Shown here piece by piece: positions 1 through 8,252 of a stretch of 64,000 nt of DNA. Source of the stretch: Mycobacterium sp. 236(2023). Lineage in GTDB: Bacteria; Actinomycetota; Actinomycetes; Mycobacteriales; Mycobacteriaceae. The position numbers and the translations under genes are program-made. The stretch covers positions 744,001 to 808,000 of the forward strand of contig NZ_JARSBP010000002.1 in assembly GCF_029623955.1 (NCBI RefSeq). The letters are read 5' to 3'. Each line of letters begins with the position of its first letter. Position 1 is the first letter of the stretch. Under the pieces are notes generated by a model that saw only the letters and a program-made list of their open reading frames with translations, was not told where the DNA came from and ran no database searches.

Positions 1-262
1 AGACATCCTCGCCCGCCGGATGCGCATCTCCATCGAGTACCCCCACCGGGGCGTCGACTGTGCGCGTGAGGTCGCCGAAGTCGTTGCGCCCATTCTGGGT
101 TGGAGCCCCGAGGACGTCGACCGTGAAGTTCAGACGTACCTGGCCCGGGTCGAGGCCGAGGTGCGTTCCCAGACCCAACCCGACGACGCGTCCGCAGATG
201 CGTTGCGGGCCGCTGCTCCTGAGGCGCGGGCCGAGATCCTTGAGCCGGTACCGCTGAATTGA
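1..262 (+). CDS. glpD: Glycerol-3-phosphate dehydrogenase, C-terminal fragment (5' end outside window)
   Basis: Only the last 86 codons are inside the window, read from base 2. They resemble the C-terminal helical domain of FAD-dependent glycerol-3-phosphate dehydrogenases: a conserved RISIEYPHRG stretch followed by a 'VAEVVAPILGWSP..VDREVQTYLARVEAE' type pattern. The family oxidises glycerol 3-phosphate to dihydroxyacetone phosphate at the membrane. The TGA stop at 260-262 overlaps the TTG start of the next gene, suggesting translational coupling. In M. tuberculosis glpD2 also sits near an RluA-like gene, which supports the call. The catalytic domain cannot be seen. Confidence 0.8.
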   Translation, partial: DILARRMRISIEYPHRGVDCAREVAEVVAPILGWSPEDVDREVQTYLARVEAEVRSQTQPDDASADALRAAAPEARAEILEPVPLN

Positions 263-1119
263 GGCCTCGCCCGCTGCCGGATCGGGACGGCCTCGGACCG
301 GCGCGGGTCAGACTGCGCGGGGGAGCGGTCCTGGTCGAGATGGCCGACCGCTTCGGCGAACCTGCTGCTGCGAAAGTCCTTGCCGGAGAGGTGTTCTGCG
401 CCGACGGCACAGTCGTGACCGCGTCGACGGTGCTGCCGCCGAACTCGCATGTATTCCTGTACCGCGATCTGCCCGACGAAGTGCCCGTTCCCTTCGACAT
501 TCCCATTCTGTACCGCGACAGCGACATCGTCGTCGTGGACAAGCCGCACTTCCTCGCGACCATGCCGCGCGGCCGGCACGTCGTCCAGACGGCACTGGTC
601 CGGCTCCGGCGGGAATTGGCGTTGCCCGATCTGAGTCCTGCACATCGGCTCGACCGACTGACCGCGGGTGTTCTGCTGTTCACCGTCCGCCGCGAGATCC
701 GCGGCGCGTACCAGACCCTGTTCGCGCGCGGGGAAGTGACGAAGATCTACCTGGCGCACTCCTCGACGGACACCGAGCTGGAGTTGCCCGTGACGGTTCG
801 AAGCCGAATCGTCAAGCGGCGGGGGAGTTTGCAAGCGGTGGAGGAGCCAGGTGAGCCGAACGCGGAGACGCTGGTCGAGCATGTCGACGGTCTGTACCGA
901 CTGTCCCCGAGGACGGGTCGTACTCACCAGCTACGCGTGCACATGTCGAGGCTCGGCGTGCCGATCACCGGAGATCCGTTGTATCCCAACATCATCGACG
1001 TCGATCCCGCTGACTTCTCCGCACCGCTGGCGCTTCTCGCGCAGTCGCTGGAGTTCAGGGATCCGCTGACGGGCATCTACCGCCGATTCGCCAGTGATCG
1101 GATGGTGGCGGGCGGATAG
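259..1119 (+). CDS. RluA-family RNA pseudouridine synthase
   Basis: A 286-residue protein of the RluA/RsuA superfamily, which isomerises uridine to pseudouridine in rRNA or tRNA. The catalytic motif HRLDRLTAG lies at residues 129-137 with the nucleophilic Asp at 132. The downstream RTGRTHQLRVH motif is also intact. The length suits a synthase with only a short N-terminal extension. The TTG start at 259 overlaps the glpD stop. Which uridine is modified cannot be told from the sequence. A long hairpin that looks like a terminator begins at the stop codon. It resembles Rv3300c of M. tuberculosis in position and type. Confidence 0.88.
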   Translation: MRPRPLPDRDGLGPARVRLRGGAVLVEMADRFGEPAAAKVLAGEVFCADGTVVTASTVLPPNSHVFLYRDLPDEVPVPFDIPILYRDSDIVVVDKPHFLATMPRGRHVVQTALVRLRRELALPDLSPAHRLDRLTAGVLLFTVRREIRGAYQTLFARGEVTKIYLAHSSTDTELELPVTVRSRIVKRRGSLQAVEEPGEPNAETLVEHVDGLYRLSPRTGRTHQLRVHMSRLGVPITGDPLYPNIIDVDPADFSAPLALLAQSLEFRDPLTGIYRRFASDRMVAGG

Positions 1120-1180
1120 TGTGCGCTCAGATCGCGACTCCCCTCGGTCGATCGCGCATGATCGCGATCTGAGCGCACAC
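1119..1180. terminator. Perfect 19-bp inverted repeat, probable terminator
   Basis: GTGTGCGCTCAGATCGCGA at 1119-1137 is exactly complementary to 1162-1180, with a 24-base loop. The left arm starts at the last base of the RluA-like stop codon. There is no T-run, as is usual in mycobacteria. Confidence 0.6.
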
Positions 1181-1599
1181 CGGAAGCGTTGTGACGCGAT
1201 TTCCGTTCCGTGCCCGCGCGGCCCCGACTCCGCACACACGGCAATGTACTGCATCCGCAAAGAGTTCGCTGACCGATTTGGCTTCCCCGTCAATCTACGC
1301 CCTGACTAGGCAAAGCTCCGACAAGTCGTTTGTATAGTTCATTTGCGCACTAGGCTGAATTTCGGCTACTAAGCGCGGTGTTTGCGCTGGCGTCATACCA
1401 AGGTCAAATGCTGTATCTATGCGCGAAAACGCGCCGTCACAGTGCAAGTGCGGCAAAGATCACGCAGTCCTTGGGTGCAGTGCTCGCGTGCGCACGTCGA
1501 CCGCTTCGTGTTGCGCGAGTTGAGCCTCATGGCGGCGTAACGGCTGCCACAATCTGCAAGATGTCGGCGGCGTCGACCGCCCGAAGCAGAGGAGTGGCC
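1181..1599. other. Gene-free spacer of about 420 bases
   Basis: No convincing reading frame is seen. A frame open from 1378 runs into the following secreted protein, but its first 60-70 residues look non-coding. AT-richer sequence around 1310-1375 is the most likely place for a promoter; no clear consensus could be assigned. Confidence 0.4.
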
Positions 1600-1866
1600 T
1601 TGCGTACGAGCTGGCTCGTGGTGGCGGCAGCAGTGGTCCTGGGAGGGGCTCTGGCGCCCGCCCCGCCAAGCCGGGCGGTGGTCTGCGGGTCGGTCGGTGG
1701 CGTGCATCTGGACGTCACCGGTTGCTCGGACCCGTTGTCCGAGCTCAACGACGTCCTGGACTATCCCCCGCCCCCGCCGCCTCCGCCGGTGTACATCCCG
1801 CCGACGCCGAACGTCGCGGTCTGTGCCGACGTCGGACGCAGGATCAACGTGAGCGGGTGCATCTGA
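1600..1866 (+). CDS. Small secreted proline-rich protein
   Basis: A protein of 88 residues from a TTG start at 1600, chosen because AGAGGAG ends five bases upstream and because a compact signal peptide follows: a few charged residues, a hydrophobic stretch at about 5-20, then a cleavage region before VVCGS. ATG 1561 is an alternative start. The mature part has four cysteines and a run of eight prolines near residue 51, suggesting a disulfide-bonded exported protein with a flexible linker. No family is recognised. Its stop overlaps the start of the SDR gene (TGATG), so the two may be co-translated. Confidence 0.6.
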   Translation: MRTSWLVVAAAVVLGGALAPAPPSRAVVCGSVGGVHLDVTGCSDPLSELNDVLDYPPPPPPPPVYIPPTPNVAVCADVGRRINVSGCI

Positions 1867-2636
1867 TGGACCGTTCGTCTTTCGACCGGCTTTTCGACAT
1901 GACCGATCGGACCGTCATCGTCACCGGCGGCACGCGCGGGATCGGGCTGGCCCTCGCGGAGGGATACATCCTGGCCGGCGCCCGCGTCGTCGTCGCGAGC
2001 CGCAAGGCCGAGGCGTGTGAGCGGGCGGCGCAGCATTTACGTGAACTTGGCGGCCAGGCCGTCGGTGTGCCTGCGCATCTGGGGGAGGTCGACGATGTCG
2101 GTGCGCTCGTCGAACGCACCGTCTCGGAGTTCGGCGGCCTGGACGTCGTGGTCAACAACGCCGCGAACCCGCTGGCGATGCCGCTGGGCACCATCACCGC
2201 AGAGGCGATGACCAAGTCCTTCGACGTCAACCTCCGCGGCCCCGTTCTGCTGGTGCAGGAGGCGATGCCGCATCTGAAGGCCAGCGAGCACGCCGCGGTG
2301 CTGAACATGGTCTCGGTCGGGGCGTTCATCTTCGCGCCGATGTTGTCGATCTACGCGTCGATGAAGGCGGCGATGATGTCGTTCACCAGGTCGATGGCGG
2401 CCGAACTCGTCAAGGACGGCATTCGCGTCAACGCCTTGGCGCCGGGGCCCGTCGACACGGACATGATGCGCAAGAACCCGCAGGAGGCCATCGACGGCAT
2501 GGTCGGCGGCACGCTGGTCGGGCGGCTTGCGACCGCGGACGAGATGGTTGGGCCCGCGCTGCTGCTCACGTCGGATGCCGGCAGCTACATGACCGGGCAG
2601 GTCATCATCGTCGACGGTGGTGGGACGCCCAGGTAG
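1866..2636 (+). CDS. Short-chain dehydrogenase/reductase
   Basis: A 256-residue classical SDR. The cofactor motif TGGTRGIG is at 20-27, NNAA at 97-100, and the catalytic residues Ser150, Tyr163 and Lys167 (YASMK) are intact. Arg at the end of the second strand (ASRK) favours NADP(H). The end reads 'VDGG', typical for the family. ATG 1866 overlaps the preceding stop. The substrate is unknown. The Rieske oxygenase gene follows on the same strand but has its own operator-like palindrome, so a shared pathway is possible but not shown. Confidence 0.85.
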   Translation: MDRSSFDRLFDMTDRTVIVTGGTRGIGLALAEGYILAGARVVVASRKAEACERAAQHLRELGGQAVGVPAHLGEVDDVGALVERTVSEFGGLDVVVNNAANPLAMPLGTITAEAMTKSFDVNLRGPVLLVQEAMPHLKASEHAAVLNMVSVGAFIFAPMLSIYASMKAAMMSFTRSMAAELVKDGIRVNALAPGPVDTDMMRKNPQEAIDGMVGGTLVGRLATADEMVGPALLLTSDAGSYMTGQVIIVDGGGTPR

Positions 2637-2655
2637 GGCCACCCGCCAGTTGTTG

Positions 2656-2683
2656 ACCATACGCATGAGTCGATGTGTATGGT
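2656..2683. promoter_or_regulatory. Operator-like palindrome before the Rieske oxygenase gene
   Basis: ACCATACGCAT (2656-2666) and ATGTGTATGGT (2673-2683) form 11-bp arms with one mismatch around a 6-base centre, ending seven bases before ATG 2690. Length and symmetry suit a TetR-type repressor; the cognate regulator is not evident. Confidence 0.5.
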
Positions 2684-2689
2684 GACGGT

Positions 2690-3835
2690 ATGACGATCGA
2701 TCGGACGTTGACCGAGCGCGGCCTCGCTCTGGTGAACGGCAAGACCACCGACATGGCGGATTCAGTCCTGCGGGTGCCGCTGCACTACTACCGCGACCCC
2801 AAGATCACCGAGATCGAGGAGTCGTCGATCCTCCGGCGCACTCCGCTTGCGATCGTGCCGAGTGCGCAGATCCCGCAGAACCACGACTATGTGGTGCGCT
2901 CGGTGCTGGGCGATTCCCTGTTGGTCACCCGCGACGGCGAAGGGCGGGCGCACGTTTTCCTGAACTACTGCCGCCACCGTGGCGCCATGCCCGCCTGCGG
3001 CAGCGGCAACGCCCGTCGCTTCGTATGTCCTTATCACGCTTGGAATTACGACACTGCAGGCAAGTTGGTGCGGATACCCGGGAAAGCGGGTTTCGACGGA
3101 ATCGACCCGGATGGCTACGGGCTCCTCGAGCTGCCGAACGAGGAACGCTTCGGCTTCGTCTGGGCGGTGCTGACAGCGGGAGCCGACATCGACCTCGACG
3201 CACACCTGGGCAGCTTTGCCGCCGAGCTCGACCAGTGGAACTACGCGGCGTTCGGTTACCACGACCAGCGCGAGTTCGAATCCGAAACCAGTTGGAAGGG
3301 GGCATTGGAGGCATTCGCCGAGGGCTACCATTTCCCGTTCGTCCACGGCCAGAGCGTCATAGGGCAGAACACCGTCGCCAACACGCACGTCTATGACGAA
3401 TGGGGGCGTCATCACCGAATCGGCTTCCCGTTCAACAACATCGCCGATCTCAACGAAAGCCCGTCCGAGGACTGGGATCCCATCCTGCGCATGGGTGTCA
3501 TCTACTGGATCTATCCGAACCTGGTCCTCGCCAACAGCCCCGTGGGAGTGGAGATCATCGACATCCTGCCCGCGGGTGAGCCTACGCGGTGCTCGGTGCG
3601 GCACAGCTGGATGGCGCGCTACCCGGCGACTGACGACGCGCAACGCGCGTTTTACGACGAGATCTACAGCCAGGTGCACGCCGCCGTGCGCGACGAGGAT
3701 TTCGTGATGCTGCCCCAATGTGGGGAAGGAGTGCGGCACGGACAGCACGACCATATGGTCATCGGCCGCAACGAGATCGGCGTGCAGCACATGATCCGTG
3801 TGCTCGCGGGCGAGCTGGGCGTCGCGCTGGACTGA
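2690..3835 (+). CDS. Rieske-type aromatic-ring-hydroxylating oxygenase, large subunit
   Basis: A 381-residue oxygenase alpha subunit. The Rieske 2Fe-2S ligands are seen as C94-x-H96 in CRHRG and C113-x2-H116 in CPYHAW. The mononuclear iron site is seen as the EGYHFPFVH block with Glu211, His214 and His219. These proteins take electrons from a reductase and insert oxygen into an aromatic or related ring. ATG 2690 is preferred to GTG 2675, which lies inside the palindrome. No small subunit or dedicated reductase is adjacent, so it probably uses a shared electron-transfer partner; the reductase at 5377 is a possible but unproven donor. The substrate is unknown. Confidence 0.85.
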   Translation: MTIDRTLTERGLALVNGKTTDMADSVLRVPLHYYRDPKITEIEESSILRRTPLAIVPSAQIPQNHDYVVRSVLGDSLLVTRDGEGRAHVFLNYCRHRGAMPACGSGNARRFVCPYHAWNYDTAGKLVRIPGKAGFDGIDPDGYGLLELPNEERFGFVWAVLTAGADIDLDAHLGSFAAELDQWNYAAFGYHDQREFESETSWKGALEAFAEGYHFPFVHGQSVIGQNTVANTHVYDEWGRHHRIGFPFNNIADLNESPSEDWDPILRMGVIYWIYPNLVLANSPVGVEIIDILPAGEPTRCSVRHSWMARYPATDDAQRAFYDEIYSQVHAAVRDEDFVMLPQCGEGVRHGQHDHMVIGRNEIGVQHMIRVLAGELGVALD

Positions 3836-3845
3836 CCTGCAGCGC

Positions 3846-4634
3846 TCAGGCCTTCTTCAGGATCTTCGCGGCGGCCTCGCGCATCTCGCCGCTGGTCGAC
3901 GACAGGATTTGGCTGCGGTTCTCCAAGTGCAGAGCGGCCTCCAGGCTCGATGCTTCAAGGTTCGCCCACAGCACCTGCTTGGTCGATTCGACGCCGAATT
4001 TTCCATAGCCGCAGAGGGTTTCGGCGACAGACAACGCTTCATCAAGGGGTGCTTCGTTCACCCGCGACACCAGTCCGATGCGCAGTGCTTCGTCGGCATC
4101 CACCGCGCGAGCGGTGAGAATGAGGTCGAAAGCTGCACCGGCGCCGACGATTCGGGGCAGGGTGTAGCTGACTCCGATGTCACAACCTCCGAGTCCCAGC
4201 TTGATGAACTGTGTGCAGAACCGTGCCGACGGTGACGCGATGCGCAGATCGCACGCCGCGGCGATTCCGAGCCCGCCGCCGTAGGCCACGCCGTTGACGG
4301 CCGCGATCACCGGCTGGCGCAGGCGGTGGATCTTGGCGGTGAGATCGGCGATGCGCTCCTGCCACCGCATGCCCGACCGTGGAAATTCGGTCCCGCCGCC
4401 GGCCTCGTCCGGATTGGGCACGCTCAGGTCCAGTCCGGAGCAGAAACCCCGTCCCGCACCCGTGAGCACCACGACACGGCACGTGTTGTCGGCGGCGATG
4501 GCGTCCAGCGCGGCGTGCAACGCCTCGACCAGCTCGTAGGACAGCGCATTGAGCTTGTCGGGCCGATTCAGCGTGACGACCGCGATCTCGGGTCGGGGAT
4601 GGACGACTTCCAGTACGGGCGACATGCCCGTCAC
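3846..4634 (-). CDS. Crotonase (enoyl-CoA hydratase/isomerase) family protein lacking hydratase glutamates
   Basis: A 262-residue crotonase-fold protein. The oxyanion-hole segments are present (GFCSGLDL near 63-70 and NGVAYGGGLG at 114-123). The two catalytic glutamates of enoyl-CoA hydratase are absent: the GGGCE position is Gly123 and the QPE position is Phe143. An Asp in GGCDIG (152) recalls the dienoyl-CoA isomerase branch. It is therefore unlikely to be a simple hydratase; an isomerase or another acyl-CoA reaction is more probable. GTG 4634 or ATG 4625 may be the start. The regulator gene upstream ends at 4636, so the two probably form one transcript. Confidence 0.8.
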   Translation of the reverse strand: MTGMSPVLEVVHPRPEIAVVTLNRPDKLNALSYELVEALHAALDAIAADNTCRVVVLTGAGRGFCSGLDLSVPNPDEAGGGTEFPRSGMRWQERIADLTAKIHRLRQPVIAAVNGVAYGGGLGIAAACDLRIASPSARFCTQFIKLGLGGCDIGVSYTLPRIVGAGAAFDLILTARAVDADEALRIGLVSRVNEAPLDEALSVAETLCGYGKFGVESTKQVLWANLEASSLEAALHLENRSQILSSTSGEMREAAAKILKKA

Positions 4635-4635
4635 G

Positions 4636-5307
4636 TTAACTGCTGCGCCAACCCGCCACGCCGACAGTGATCATCCGCAGTTGTTTGACCGCGGTGCGCC
4701 GGATCTCTTCGACACTGGCCGGGTCCGTGGCATCTTCAAGCGACTCGGCGATGACGATCATCGTGTTGACGAACACGCTGGCCAGGATGTTGAGGTCCTC
4801 GCTGCTCCAGGTGTTCAGATTGGGGAAGCGGGCCAGGTCGATCGCCAATTCCGAAGTGATCAACCGGATTTCGGTGCGAATGGCGTAGCGCAGCGCGGTG
4901 ACGCCGGTGGACCGCTCCCGCCCGATGAACCGCCAGTGCTCGCGACGCGCCTGGACGCCGTCGATGAGGATGTCGACCGACGATTCGATGACGCGGTTCG
5001 GGTCGAGCTTGCCGGCGCGTGCGCCCCGCAACATGTCGCGTAGCGACCGGAAGGACTCGTCGATCAGGACGAGACCGAGCGTCTCCATCGACTCGAAGTG
5101 GCGGTAGAACGCCGCGGGCACGATCCCGGCTTCGCGGGTGACCTCACGCAGGCTCAGGGCGCTGAAGCCGCGCTCGGCAAGCAGGTGTAGTGCCGCGTCG
5201 ACGATGGCGCGGCGGGTGGCTTCCTTACGTTCCTCGCGTGACTGGGTCTTGTCGTCCCGATCCCTGCGTGAACGCCCCGATCGTGAGCTGGGCGTACGAC
5301 TGTTCAC
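4636..5307 (-). CDS. TetR-family regulator, FabR/DesT-like
   Basis: A 223-residue regulator from GTG 5307. The helix-turn-helix is at about 49-70 (FSALSLREVTREAGIVPAAF followed by YRHF). The stretch after it, 'LGLVLIDESFRSLRDMLR', is characteristic of FabR and DesT, TetR proteins that sense acyl-CoA and control unsaturated fatty-acid synthesis. The gene is divergent from a reductase and an acyl-CoA desaturase, the kind of targets DesT controls. A TTCAC-TAT-GTGAA palindrome covers the start codon, suggesting autoregulation and control of the desaturase operon. Function is inferred from family resemblance and context. Confidence 0.85.
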   Translation of the reverse strand: MNSRTPSSRSGRSRRDRDDKTQSREERKEATRRAIVDAALHLLAERGFSALSLREVTREAGIVPAAFYRHFESMETLGLVLIDESFRSLRDMLRGARAGKLDPNRVIESSVDILIDGVQARREHWRFIGRERSTGVTALRYAIRTEIRLITSELAIDLARFPNLNTWSSEDLNILASVFVNTMIVIAESLEDATDPASVEEIRRTAVKQLRMITVGVAGWRSS

Positions 5308-5315
5308 TATGTGAA
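5303..5315. promoter_or_regulatory. Probable operator of the FabR/DesT-like regulator
   Basis: TTCAC-TAT-GTGAA is a perfect 5+5 palindrome covering the regulator's GTG start. A related TTCACTGAAA lies at the reductase start (from 5380). Placement in the 69-base divergent gap fits control of both directions. Confidence 0.5.
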
Positions 5316-5376
5316 ACCTACCACAAGCTGGGTCGATCTCTTGACGCAGCCGATCCGTGGCGCGCACGGTGTACAT

Positions 5377-6432
5377 ATGTTCACTGAAACATTGACCAAG
5401 CGGAGTAAGCGGTCCGCCCTGCTGGACCTCCTGACCGGTCCGCACGGCGTCGACCGGTACACCGAGCTGGTCGACCCCACCTGGACGCGTGGTCAGGGCC
5501 GCGCCCGGGTCATCGGGGTGCGACGCACCACGTCGCGAAGTGTGACCCTGACATTGGCGCCCAATCGCGCGTTCACCGGTTTCCGCGCCGGCCAGCACAT
5601 CAATGTCTCCGTCGAGATCGACGGTCGCCGCCGGACCCGGCCGTACTCGCCCGCCAACGGCGAGAACGAGGGCAACATCGAGCTCACCATCGGCCGCCAC
5701 GACGGCGGACTGATGTCGACCTACCTGTTCGAGCACGCGCGCCCCGGCATGGTCGTCGGCCTCGACTCGGTCGGAGGCGACTTCACGTTGCCTGCCTCCG
5801 GGGTGGGCCGAGTGTTGTTCGTCGCCGGCGGCAGCGGGATCACACCCGTCATGTCGATGCTGCGCACGCTGCGTGCGAGGCGGCACACCGGTGAGGTGGT
5901 GTTCGTCCACTACGCCCGCTCTGCCGACGAGGCCTGCTACCGAGCAGAACTCGCCGAGATTGCGTATGCGATGCCGAATGTGACCGTGCTGCACGGGTTC
6001 ACGCGCAACCGCATCGGCTCGAACCTGGACGGCCGCTTCGGCCGTGAGCACGTCGACATCGATCCCGACGCGGTGTACGTGTGCGGGCCGCCATCGCTCG
6101 TCGACGCGGTCCGGGAGGTGTTCCCCGAAGCGCAGTCGGAAAGCTTCGTGCCCCCGGACTTCTCGGCCTCGGAATCGACCGGAGGCACGGTGCGCTTCAC
6201 CGCCAGCGGCCAGGACGTCGTCGACGACGGCAGGCCGCTTCTCAACCAGGCCGAGGACGCGGGCCTGACTCCGGAGAGCGGATGCCGCATGGGCATCTGC
6301 TTCTCCTGCACACGACGCAAGACCAGCGGAATCGTCCGCAATGTCGTCACCGGAGCGGTGTCCTCGAGCGAGGAAGAGGACGTGCAGATCTGCGTGTCCG
6401 CACCCGTCGGCGACGTCTGCATCGACCTTTAA
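5377..6432 (+). CDS. Ferredoxin-NADP reductase-like electron donor (FAD, NAD(P), C-terminal 2Fe-2S)
   Basis: A 351-residue three-domain reductase. The FAD-binding RPYS motif is at 88-91, the pyridine-nucleotide motifs GGSGITP at 151-157 and CGPP at 236-239. The plant-type 2Fe-2S ligands are C303, C308, C311 and C339. It transfers electrons from NAD(P)H through FAD and the cluster to a partner. In M. tuberculosis the equivalent protein (Rv3230c) feeds the desaturase DesA3, and here the desaturase gene follows after 32 bases, so the same partnership is very likely. ATG 5377 gives the family length. Confidence 0.9.
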   Translation: MFTETLTKRSKRSALLDLLTGPHGVDRYTELVDPTWTRGQGRARVIGVRRTTSRSVTLTLAPNRAFTGFRAGQHINVSVEIDGRRRTRPYSPANGENEGNIELTIGRHDGGLMSTYLFEHARPGMVVGLDSVGGDFTLPASGVGRVLFVAGGSGITPVMSMLRTLRARRHTGEVVFVHYARSADEACYRAELAEIAYAMPNVTVLHGFTRNRIGSNLDGRFGREHVDIDPDAVYVCGPPSLVDAVREVFPEAQSESFVPPDFSASESTGGTVRFTASGQDVVDDGRPLLNQAEDAGLTPESGCRMGICFSCTRRKTSGIVRNVVTGAVSSSEEEDVQICVSAPVGDVCIDL

Positions 6433-6464
6433 ATCGGACCTGAATAGACAAGGGAGGCAAAGTC

Positions 6465-7589
6465 ATGACTGAAGTTCTCGACAACACCGCCGCCACCACC
6501 GCCGCGCAGGCGCGGACCATCACCAAGACCGTGGCGGGCAAGCCCATCACGTTGACACCCGAGCAGGCCGAAGCGTTCGGCCGCGAGCTCGACGCACTCA
6601 AGGAAAGTGTCATCGCCGACCTCGGCGAGCGCGACGCGACCTACATCCGGCGAATGATCAAGGCGCAGCGCGGCCTTGAGATCGGTGGCCGGGCGCTCCT
6701 GTTCGGCGGCATTTTCCCGCCGTTCTGGCTCGCCGGCACCGCGATGCTCGGTCTGTCGAAGATCATCGACAACATGGAGATCGGCCACAACGTCATGCAC
6801 GGCCAGTACGACTGGATGGGTGACCCGGCGATCTCCAGCAAGGGCTTCGAATGGGACACCGCGTGCCCGGCCGACCAGTGGCGCCACTCGCACAACTACA
6901 TGCACCACACCTACACCAATATCGTTGGGCTGGACCGTGATATCGGCTACGGCATCCTGCGTATGAGTTCCGACCAGAAGTGGCGGCCCTACTACCTGGG
7001 TAACCCGGTGTATGCGTTCCTGCTGATGGTGCTGTTCCAGTACGGGGTGGCGTTGCACGAGCTGGAGAGCGAGAAGATCGCGTCCGGTGAGATCACGCTG
7101 ACCGACAAGCGGGAGATCCTCAGTGAGATCTGGGCGAAGACGAAGCGCCAGACGCTCAAGGACTATGTCGCGTTCCCGCTGCTGGCCGGACCGTTCGCGC
7201 CGTGGGTGTTCGCGGGGAATCTGACCGCGAACCTGATGCGCAACGTGTGGTCGTACATGATCATCTTCTGCGGACATTTCCCTGAAGACGTCCAGGAGTT
7301 CTCGATCGAGGAGACCAAGGCCGAGACGCGCGGGCAGTGGTACTTCCGCCAGGTGCTCGGCTCCGCCAACCTCACGGGCGGAAAGCTGTTCCACATCTTG
7401 AGCGGCAACCTGTCGTTCCAGATCGAGCACCACCTGTTCCCCGACATTCCGGCGTTCCGGCACGCGGAGATCGCGCCTAAGGTTCGCGAGATCTGCGAGC
7501 GCTACGGCGTGCCCTACAACACGGGTCCGCTGCCGAAGCAGTTTGCGACGGTGGTTCGCAAGATCGTCAAGTTCGCGCTTCCCTTCTGA
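6465..7589 (+). CDS. desA3: Membrane acyl-CoA (stearoyl-CoA delta-9) desaturase, DesA3-like
   Basis: A 374-residue integral-membrane di-iron desaturase. The three histidine boxes are HNVMH (108-112), HNYMHH (143-148) and QIEHH (319-323), in the spacing of the fatty-acid desaturase family. Hydrophobic segments lie around 77-100, 180-195 and 232-270. DesA3 in M. tuberculosis makes oleoyl-CoA from stearoyl-CoA for membrane lipids and triacylglycerol. A strong AGGGAGG site precedes the ATG. It is in an operon with the reductase at 5377 and is probably controlled by the FabR/DesT-like regulator at 4636-5307. A long terminator hairpin follows. Confidence 0.92.
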   Translation: MTEVLDNTAATTAAQARTITKTVAGKPITLTPEQAEAFGRELDALKESVIADLGERDATYIRRMIKAQRGLEIGGRALLFGGIFPPFWLAGTAMLGLSKIIDNMEIGHNVMHGQYDWMGDPAISSKGFEWDTACPADQWRHSHNYMHHTYTNIVGLDRDIGYGILRMSSDQKWRPYYLGNPVYAFLLMVLFQYGVALHELESEKIASGEITLTDKREILSEIWAKTKRQTLKDYVAFPLLAGPFAPWVFAGNLTANLMRNVWSYMIIFCGHFPEDVQEFSIEETKAETRGQWYFRQVLGSANLTGGKLFHILSGNLSFQIEHHLFPDIPAFRHAEIAPKVREICERYGVPYNTGPLPKQFATVVRKIVKFALPF

Positions 7590-7598
7590 TCTTGTTCG

Positions 7599-7651
7599 AA
7601 TCGCACTCCACGCGGCCCGCCCGTCGGATCCGCCGCGTGGAGTGCGATTTT
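7599..7651. terminator. Terminator after the desaturase gene
   Basis: AATCGCACTCCACGCGG (7599-7615) pairs perfectly with 7633-7649, 17-base loop, followed by TTTT. It lies ten bases after the desaturase stop. Confidence 0.75.
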
Positions 7652-7745
7652 CGGCATCTACGGTCTCGGGACGTAGGTCTTGTCGGAACGCTGTCCGCAT
7701 GGTGAGGTGTGCAGGGTCGGGTCATCTTTGCGGAAGGAACGTTTC

Positions 7746-8174
7746 ATGCGTGCTGCGGTTGCGGCGGTATCGGTGTTGGCGGCAGCAGGTGCCCTGAGCG
7801 GGATCGGCGTTGCCTGGGCACAACCCCCGGTTCCCTCTGCGGGCGAGCTGACGTCGGAGTTGCAGCAGGTGCTCAACACCGGAACGCCGACCCAGGTGCG
7901 CGCGTCGAAGCTGGCCGGCGGCGACGCCGCCGTGCCGACCGCCGACAACATTGCCAACCGGCTCAACACCTATGGAGGCATGGTGAACTGGCAGGTCCAG
8001 AACCCGGTGCTCAACGGCAACCAGCTCGATGCGCAGATCGCCGTCACCATCCCGATCTTCGGTACCAAGACGCACAACATCTACTGGATCGACCAGGACG
8101 GCACCTGGAAGCTGTCGAACCCGTCGGCCTGCGTGATCGCGCGCGACGTCGCCGGCGTCGACTGCACGGTCTAG
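7746..8174 (+). CDS. Secreted MTB12/CFP-2-like protein
   Basis: A 142-residue exported protein. A signal peptide is clear (residues 1-26, ending AWA before QPP). The mature part starts with 'PSAGELTSELQQVLN' and has a mixed alpha/beta pattern ending in a 'GTWKLS' segment, like the low-molecular-weight antigen MTB12 family of mycobacteria, whose function is not established. Two cysteines at the C-terminus could form a disulfide. ATG 7746 follows a GGAAGGA site. Its 3' end meets the gene on the other strand at a long hairpin. The family call is from pattern resemblance. Confidence 0.72.
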   Translation: MRAAVAAVSVLAAAGALSGIGVAWAQPPVPSAGELTSELQQVLNTGTPTQVRASKLAGGDAAVPTADNIANRLNTYGGMVNWQVQNPVLNGNQLDAQIAVTIPIFGTKTHNIYWIDQDGTWKLSNPSACVIARDVAGVDCTV

Positions 8175-8185
8175 CTTCCTTCACG

Positions 8186-8252
8186 CGCGCCGAAATTGCA
8201 TTCCAGCAGGGCTCTACTCGCACTTTCCCTGTCTGGAAGCAATCTCGGCGCG
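8186..8252. terminator. Long imperfect hairpin between convergent genes
   Basis: Arms of 26 bases (8186-8211 and 8227-8252), nearly complementary, contain the GCCGAAATTGC core. The stop of the DUF559 gene (8214) lies in the loop, so this probably terminates both convergent genes. A related hairpin sits at the other end of the same gene (9201-9265). Confidence 0.6.

Noticed and set aside
1378..1599. N-terminal extension of the small secreted protein
   Set aside because: The extension would put more than 60 hydrophilic residues before the signal peptide; a ribosome site directly precedes TTG 1600.
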